From positions 1 to 10,704 of the forward strand of contig JABXJU010000149.1 of NCBI GenBank assembly GCA_013375405.1: a stretch of DNA of 10,704 nucleotides. Direction: 5' to 3'. This stretch comes from Candidatus Helarchaeota archaeon. GTDB lineage: Archaea; Asgardarchaeota; Lokiarchaeia; Helarchaeales; HEL-GB-A. The notes beneath the pieces were generated by a model. That model was not told the origin of the DNA. It ran no database searches and was given only the letters and a program-made list of their open reading frames with translations. The first letter of the stretch is position 1. Each line of letters opens with the position of its first letter. Both the position numbers and the translations under genes were made by a program. Of the stretch, positions 6,905 through 10,704 are shown piece by piece.

Positions 6905-6931
6905 ATGAGTTGTATGAATATTCTATTGTCT

Positions 6932-6950
6932 GTATTATAAATATTTTTTA
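6932..6950 (-). promoter_or_regulatory. Candidate promoter of the rpl37Ae-pcc1 unit
   Basis: On the minus strand, an A-rich BRE-like stretch followed by ATATTTATAATA resembles an archaeal BRE/TATA. It lies right after the rrp42 stop and would give a leader of about 70 nt for rpl37Ae. The 114-bp gap here, against gaps of 4-39 bp further upstream, supports an internal promoter. Confidence 0.42.
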
Positions 6951-6956
6951 GTTCTC

Positions 6957-7751
6957 TTATTTATAGTATTCTCGTAATTTAGGCGAAATTTCTTGAGCAG
7001 TCTCAATTGCCTCTGATATTTCATCTACCGTGAAAGTTCCTGCACCACCTTTTTGCATGCTGACAATTTCATTTTTTGCGTTTAGAGTTAAAGTAATTCT
7101 ACTATCTAACACTCTTGTCTCGTTAGCATTCGGATCTACAAGTAATGCATTCCCTATTTTTGCGAGAGTTACTGAAACAGGATAATCCATAATTTCCAAG
7201 GGATTTAATTCCTTATTGACCTTTACTTCTCCATCGACAACTTCAATTTTTGGGATTTTTGTTGTACATAACGCCTTTACAGCAGCTAATTCACCCACAT
7301 CAAACATATTTCCATCATAGCTGAGGACATAGAGATCAACAAATATGATAAACACCTTTTTACCAGGGATAATCACCAATGTTTTCTTGTCAATTATATC
7401 GGAATGTCGAATCCCTCGATCAACAACTCTAGCCACTTCTACAGATTCTTCGCCTGGAGGTCCTGATTCAAAATGAGGCGCCGCCATAGGAGATAACTCT
7501 GTATTAACTGTAATTACTCCTGAGTTCGGAGTATCAGGATATGGTGTACCTATAGAAACTTTCACCCCAGCAACGAGCTGTGTTTTACCAAGGAAAGCTC
7601 TAGCTGAACCTTCAGCTTTTGGAATATAATCCGTTTCAATTGAAATCTCCCGAAAATCTTTAAATCCACGACCATCGATTCTTTGTCCTTTTCTGGCTAG
7701 GGCCGAAATATGATTCTTTTCTATATCTGAAATTATTTTATATGAATCCAT
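6957..7751 (-). CDS. rrp42: Exosome subunit Rrp42 (RNase PH-like, non-catalytic)
   Basis: Forms the hexameric ring of the archaeal RNA exosome with Rrp41 in alternation; the ring degrades and tails RNA 3' to 5'. The 264 residues carry the Rrp42 signature: N-terminal GQRIDGRGFKDFR, the GKTQLVAGVKVSIGTPYPDTP segment, the Arg-containing VARVVDRGIRHSDIID stretch that contributes to RNA binding, VDLYVLSYDGNMFD, and a C-terminal helix. It lacks the paired catalytic aspartates of Rrp41, as expected, because Rrp42 supports but does not perform catalysis. The ATG lies 4 bp after the rrp41 stop, indicating translational coupling. Confidence 0.96.
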   Translation of the reverse strand: MDSYKIISDIEKNHISALARKGQRIDGRGFKDFREISIETDYIPKAEGSARAFLGKTQLVAGVKVSIGTPYPDTPNSGVITVNTELSPMAAPHFESGPPGEESVEVARVVDRGIRHSDIIDKKTLVIIPGKKVFIIFVDLYVLSYDGNMFDVGELAAVKALCTTKIPKIEVVDGEVKVNKELNPLEIMDYPVSVTLAKIGNALLVDPNANETRVLDSRITLTLNAKNEIVSMQKGGAGTFTVDEISEAIETAQEISPKLREYYK

Positions 7752-7755
7752 TCAA

Positions 7756-8526
7756 TCACTCTTCCTGTAATTCTTGTTCTTCCTCTTCTTTTGCTGACTG
7801 ATCAATAAATTTCGTGCGGATAGTCTCCTGTTGAAGATTGTAAATCTCTTGCATTCCTTTTATTCCTAAATTTATTGCTTCCATAAATTCAGGTTTACTC
7901 ATTTTTCCATCAAACTGAAGTAGAGTTATTTTGTTACTTTGTGGCATCATTGCTATAGGTAAATCTGCCTGACCTTCTTTATCTTCAATATCATTTAGAT
8001 CCAGGACAATTTGCCCATCAATTTTTCCTACAGCCACAGCAGTTACAAGATCTCTTAGTGCAATACCTGCATCAGCAAGAGCTAAAGACGCAGCACAAAT
8101 ACAAGCACACCTTGTTCCTCCATCTGCAGCTAAGACCTGAATAGTAATATCAATCAAGGTCTTTGGATAATAGGTGACAAAAATTGCCGGTAACAAGGAA
8201 TTGCGAATGACCATTGATAATTCTACTTCTCTTCGACTGGGAGCTGGTGATTTCCGTTCATCTACCGAAAAGGTTGCCATTCGATATAATGTACGGAGAA
8301 CTACTTTGCCTGGATGTGCTAAGTGTCGTGGCTGCACCTTTCTTGGCCCATAAACCCCAGTTACTATCTTATTTCCACCCATTTCAATATAAGCAGAGCC
8401 ATCGCAATTCGGTAAAACACCCATTTTAAGGGAAATAGGTCTTAATTCATCAAACTTCCTTTTATCCATCCTAAATCCCTTATCATCAATTAATTTTTCT
8501 GGTACTTCATATTTAAACAGTGCCAA
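7756..8526 (-). CDS. rrp41: Exosome catalytic subunit Rrp41 (RNase PH family)
   Basis: Phosphorolytic 3'-5' exoribonuclease subunit of the archaeal exosome. The 256 residues show the archaeal Rrp41 pattern: FDELRPISLKMGVL; PFSVDERK-like TFSVDERKSPAPSRRE with RNA/phosphate-contacting arginines; the ADGGTR phosphate loop at 134-139; and the catalytic aspartate pair D182 and D188 in EDKEGQADLP, spaced as in known Rrp41. The tail is highly acidic (EEEEQELQEE). The start is TTG at 8526, chosen because a strong GAGGTGAT ribosome binding site lies a few bases upstream and overlaps the end of rrp4. The overlap suggests coupling with rrp4, though a TTG start may lower initiation. Confidence 0.96.
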   Translation of the reverse strand: MALFKYEVPEKLIDDKGFRMDKRKFDELRPISLKMGVLPNCDGSAYIEMGGNKIVTGVYGPRKVQPRHLAHPGKVVLRTLYRMATFSVDERKSPAPSRREVELSMVIRNSLLPAIFVTYYPKTLIDITIQVLAADGGTRCACICAASLALADAGIALRDLVTAVAVGKIDGQIVLDLNDIEDKEGQADLPIAMMPQSNKITLLQFDGKMSKPEFMEAINLGIKGMQEIYNLQQETIRTKFIDQSAKEEEEQELQEE

Positions 8527-8530
8527 TTAT

Positions 8531-8538
8531 ATCACCTC
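8531..8538 (-). promoter_or_regulatory. Strong ribosome binding site deciding the rrp41 TTG start
   Basis: GAGGTGAT on the minus strand is nearly a full anti-Shine-Dalgarno match, 4 nt before TTG, and overlaps the rrp4 stop codon. It supports the unusual TTG start. Confidence 0.75.
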
Positions 8539-9254
8539 ACGATTTTTTTAATTCTTCATGAATCAAATCTTTTATTCTATCTGTTAGGCCAGAAGTATGA
8601 GATTCCCTCTCAATTTTTCGAATTAATTTGTCAATGAGCAATTCACTCTCGAGGGTTTTTCCACTTACCCATACCCGCCCATTTTGTCCAATCATCAATC
8701 TACAATTTGTTTCAGTTTTTATCAAATTAATCATAGAGCCTTTTCTTCCTATTAATCGGGGAACTTTAGCTGAAATTATATTTATAATTCGTCCCCCTCT
8801 TAATTTGCCTAATCCTCTTCCTCTTAAAGATAAGACTGGATCTCTTGTTCTATTAAAAGCAGTTATTTCTGCTGCTAATATCTCACCAATATCGAAATGT
8901 CTTCGAATATCATCTTTCGTAGGATTAAAAGATCGATCTAAAACTGTAGTTGCATGAAGCGTTGCAGTATATGCAGAATTTATATCAACTTTCCAAGACA
9001 CAATCGTTGTATTTATTATTTTACCGATTACAAGATCTCCCACTTTAGGGATTTACGCTTATCCTTAACTATGATATATACGCTCCCTGAAGGGGAATTA
9101 CTGTTATATAATTATTTTTAATATCAGGTAATCCTACAATAGATGACTTGATTAAATCTTTTACTTTATAAGTACCGTACCCTGCCTTATATTGTCCTTC
9201 GGCAAGTGTCTCTCCAGGTACAACAACTTTCTTTTTCTCAAAAAATACACTCAT
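8537..9254 (-). CDS. rrp4: Exosome RNA-binding cap subunit Rrp4; split by a 25-nt BHB intron
   Basis: Rrp4 caps the exosome ring and binds RNA substrates. Read as complement(join(8537..9052, 9078..9254)), it has 230 residues, the normal family length. Exon 1 (59 codons) is the N-terminal domain: VVVPGETLAEG, GYGTYK, VIPLQGAY. Exon 2 starts IPKVGDLVIG and holds the S1 domain (about 60-138) and the KH domain with its GRKG loop. The ATG at 9254 has GAGGTG 5 nt upstream. In the genomic DNA the first frame stops at TAG two codons after GAY, and the second frame has a TAA just before IPK. A GTG at 9043 in the second frame has no ribosome binding site and would drop the N-terminal domain. Removing the BHB intron restores GAY-IPKVGDLVIG, as expected for the family. 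SBDS ends 39 bp upstream and rrp41 follows immediately. Confidence 0.88.
9053..9077 (-). other. 25-nt bulge-helix-bulge intron in rrp4
   Basis: On the transcribed strand: outer helix AGGGA (9088-9084) with UCCCU (9051-9047), 5 perfect pairs; central helix GCGU (9083-9080) with GCGU (9058-9055), two G-C and two G-U pairs; 3-nt bulges AUA (9079-9077) and AAA (9054-9052). Canonical cleavage after the second base of each bulge removes 9077-9053 and joins GCGTAT to ATCCCT, restoring GAYIPKVG in phase 0. The inner helix is short: TATC (9076-9073) with GATA (9063-9060), plus one unpaired A. This meets the strict hBHBh layout. Removal by the tRNA splicing endonuclease is inferred. Confidence 0.86.
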
Positions 9255-9259
9255 TAAAA

Positions 9260-9265
9260 CACCTC
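9260..9265 (-). promoter_or_regulatory. Ribosome binding site of rrp4
   Basis: GAGGTG on the minus strand, 5 nt before the ATG at 9254. It shows that the N-terminal exon is a genuine translation start rather than a relic. Confidence 0.75.
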
Positions 9266-9293
9266 AATAATCCTTCTTGATTTTCTTTTAATT

Positions 9294-10010
9294 TTAAATT
9301 TTTTTAACTTCTAAACGTCCCTTTGTAAGTTTTTTTAATTGGTCTATGACCTTCGGTTGTACTCCAGCTACCATCTCCGCTAGAGCAATCCATTTTCCAT
9401 CAGGTTGCCATTCTTCTTTGGTAATCGTCCCATTTCGTATTAATATTTGATAAGCTTTTACTTGATATTTCCCAGGTAGTTTTACAGCAAATGACATTTT
9501 TTCCAAACGAATAGGTATTATTGGTTCTAGATCCTTTACAAGATTTTTGACTTGACTTTCCACGTTTTCCCAAGGATCTATTATTACTTTTATTTCTTCT
9601 AAGGCACGTTCAATACGTGTGGGCGGATGTGGAAGTCCTGTCTGTGGATTAATTGCATTATGGGAAATATAAGTAATTATTTGCTTTCGTTTTTCTTCTA
9701 CCATTTTCCGTCTTTGTTCGGTAGTAAGCTGAATTTCTCCTTCTAGAAGAATGTGTTTTGCAACTTCCATGGAATCAAGATCACCAAATACTTTTTGGAT
9801 AGTTTCATCAGGAGCTTTTTTTCCGCGTAGTGCATCCTGAAAAATCGTATACCCCACTAAAATATCCCGAATTTCTACTTCTTTATCGTCGCGAAAATCC
9901 CAAGCTAAATCAGGATTAACTAGGATTTCAAATCTTTCTCCGCTCGTTTCATATCGAGCTATAACTGCGTTGCCTATGCTTACGCGCTTGTCTCCGCGCA
10001 TGCCTACCAT
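9294..10010 (-). CDS. sbds: Ribosome maturation protein SBDS homologue
   Basis: Archaeal orthologue of the Shwachman-Bodian-Diamond syndrome protein (Sdo1 in yeast), which in eukaryotes works with EFL1 to release eIF6 from 60S subunits; archaeal SBDS binds the large subunit. The 238 residues show the N-terminal FYSH domain ([25 protein letters not shown], then [17 protein letters not shown]), the helical middle domain ([43 protein letters not shown]) and the C-terminal ferredoxin-like domain ([15 protein letters not shown], then [20 protein letters not shown]). The ATG at 10010 lies 5 bp after the psmA stop; a second in-frame ATG three codons later is an alternative. It is intact, with no sign of an intron. 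Confidence 0.96.
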   Translation of the reverse strand: MVGMRGDKRVSIGNAVIARYETSGERFEILVNPDLAWDFRDDKEVEIRDILVGYTIFQDALRGKKAPDETIQKVFGDLDSMEVAKHILLEGEIQLTTEQRRKMVEEKRKQIITYISHNAINPQTGLPHPPTRIERALEEIKVIIDPWENVESQVKNLVKDLEPIIPIRLEKMSFAVKLPGKYQVKAYQILIRNGTITKEEWQPDGKWIALAEMVAGVQPKVIDQLKKLTKGRLEVKKI

Positions 10011-10015
10011 TCATT

Positions 10016-10704
10016 TCACGAACCGCTATTCTTAACCTTATTATCCTTAACCTTATTATCCTTAACCTTATTATCCTTAACCTTATCGATATATTCTTGC
10101 AGTTCTTTAAGAGAAAGTCGTTCAAATTTTTTGGTGTCTGTTTTGATGACTGCAATTTCAGCTTTAGTGGCGTCTAATTCAGATTCAATTACCTTTTTTA
10201 AGGCCTTTAAAGCTATGACAATGATTTCTTCAATTGGTTTGTTCTCATCATAATCTTTTTCTAATTCTTCACGAACTGTCTGAGCACCTGAACCAATTGC
10301 TTGCGCTCGATATCCCCAAAATGCACCAGAAGGATCTGTCATGAACAATTTGGGTGCATCGTCTACTCCCGCAACTAATAATGACACTCCAAATGGACGA
10401 ACACCTGCATGCTGAGTATAGAGTTGCTTTAAATCACAGATTTTCTTCGTTAACATCGGAATCGAAATACTTTCATTATAATACAGGCGATTAACCTGTG
10501 ATTGAATTCTAGCATTATCTATTAAAACTCGCGCATCAGCAGTCAATCCCGCAATGGCAGCTCCAACATGAGTGTCTATATCAAAGATCTTCTCAACAGA
10601 TTCGGGTTCCTGCAAATTTAAGACCCGTTTTTCAACTGCTAATACAACTCCATCTTTACATCTAATTCCAATTGCAGTTGTTCCTCTTCGAACCGCCTCA
10701 ATTG
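10016..10704 (-). CDS. psmA: 20S proteasome alpha subunit (5' end outside the window)
   Basis: Non-catalytic alpha subunit that forms the outer rings and gate of the 20S proteasome. The gene runs off the right edge; 228 residues are visible, beginning IEAVRRGTTAIGIRCKDGVVLAVEKR, the conserved region just after the missing gating N-terminus. Further signatures are EKIFDIDTHVGAAIAGLTADARVLID, the helix ending LTKKICDLKQLYTQHAGVRPFGVSLL and GSGAQTVREELEK. The lysine in VEKIF may correspond to the pocket lysine used by HbYX activators. The C-terminus is unusual: a VKDNK pentapeptide repeated three times plus a partial copy, then NSGS. An internal TTG near 10615 is not the start, because coding homology continues upstream. 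Confidence 0.95.
   Translation of the reverse strand, partial: IEAVRRGTTAIGIRCKDGVVLAVEKRVLNLQEPESVEKIFDIDTHVGAAIAGLTADARVLIDNARIQSQVNRLYYNESISIPMLTKKICDLKQLYTQHAGVRPFGVSLLVAGVDDAPKLFMTDPSGAFWGYRAQAIGSGAQTVREELEKDYDENKPIEEIIVIALKALKKVIESELDATKAEIAVIKTDTKKFERLSLKELQEYIDKVKDNKVKDNKVKDNKVKNSGS
10031..10086 (-). repeat. 15-bp tandem repeat encoding the PsmA C-terminal tail
   Basis: Three perfect copies of a 15-bp unit (plus strand CTTAACCTTATTATC) at 10031-10075, and an 11-bp partial copy to 10086. The unit is a multiple of three, so each copy adds a VKDNK-type pentapeptide. Perfect identity between copies indicates recent slippage or strong homogenisation. Confidence 0.9.

Noticed and set aside
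8628..8957. 109-codon plus-strand ORF opposite rrp4, and similar ORFs at 1935-2269, 6576-6785, 8214-8429 and 9949-10155
   Set aside because: They are antisense or out-of-frame shadows of conserved genes, without ribosome binding sites or recognisable products.
8537..9043. A separate shorter gene starting at GTG 9043
   Set aside because: It has no ribosome binding site, lacks the Rrp4 N-terminal domain, and homology continues upstream as IPK past the GTG.
9059..9069. 11-bp identity (TTATCCTTAAC) between the rrp4 intron and the psmA repeat unit
   Set aside because: Short and AT-rich; the identity stops where the intron stem begins and is probably coincidence. It is the only link between the two elements.
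9053..9077. Translational bypass or programmed frameshift over the rrp4 insert
   Set aside because: No slippery sequence and no matched take-off and landing codons are seen; ATA and ATC would need different isoleucine tRNAs. The BHB explanation needs no special assumption in archaea.
9054..9083. GCGTA direct repeats flanking the rrp4 insert, as target-site duplication of a mobile element
   Set aside because: Removing one repeat with the insert at GCGTA would leave an in-frame TAA, so it does not regenerate the gene. The GCGT copies are instead the two self-pairing strands of the BHB central helix.
8537..9254. rrp4 as a simple frameshift, pseudogene or sequencing error
   Set aside because: The disruption is 25 nt, not one base. 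Both flanks are well conserved, with a good ribosome binding site and a normal domain order. The ends coincide exactly with BHB cleavage sites that restore the family sequence, and an independent gene in the window shows the same.

Overview
The window is about 10.7 kb of low-GC archaeal DNA (roughly a third G+C by eye). The archaeal assignment rests on an archaeal-type AlaRS, archaeal UMP kinase, ribosomal protein L37Ae, the KEOPS subunit Pcc1, prefoldin beta, the exosome trio Rrp4/Rrp41/Rrp42, SBDS and a 20S proteasome alpha subunit. TATA-type promoters and GGTG-type ribosome binding sites fit. The eukaryote-like N-terminus of L37Ae is compatible with an Asgard or TACK-like lineage, but the window alone cannot settle this.

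Layout. On the + strand, alaS (12-2930) is followed closely by pyrH (2942-3631). Facing pyrH and overlapping its end by 11 bp is a - strand orphan gene (3621-4868) with a PD-(D/E)XK-like nuclease motif. An AT-rich divergent region (4869-5156) with two hairpins follows. Next is a + strand gene for a small membrane-anchored zinc-ribbon protein (5157-5434). From 5457 to the right edge everything is on the - strand. In transcription order it reads psmA (5' end outside the window), SBDS, rrp4, rrp41, rrp42, rpl37Ae, pcc1, prefoldin beta and DUF3194. This is the classical archaeal proteasome/exosome superoperon, linking RNA decay, ribosome maturation, tRNA modification and protein quality control.

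The main result is that two genes, rrp4 and the zinc-ribbon gene, are each broken in the DNA by a very short insertion (25 and 29 nt) carrying stop codons and shifting the frame. In both, the insertion ends fall exactly where an archaeal bulge-helix-bulge (BHB) RNA motif predicts cleavage. Each motif has a 4-bp central helix flanked by two 3-nt bulges. Excision at the canonical positions restores the expected family sequence without any residue lost or gained: GAY|IPKVGDLVIG in Rrp4 and EPHK|HCLVCG in the zinc ribbon. I read these as mini-introns in protein-coding genes, removed by the tRNA splicing endonuclease and joined by the RNA ligase. Two in about 4 kb suggests mRNA BHB introns may be common in this genome and routinely mis-annotated as frameshifts.

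Other points: a 15-bp tandem repeat encodes the Lys/Asp tail of PsmA; rpoP, often found beside rpl37Ae, is not here; and base composition falls sharply along alaS.
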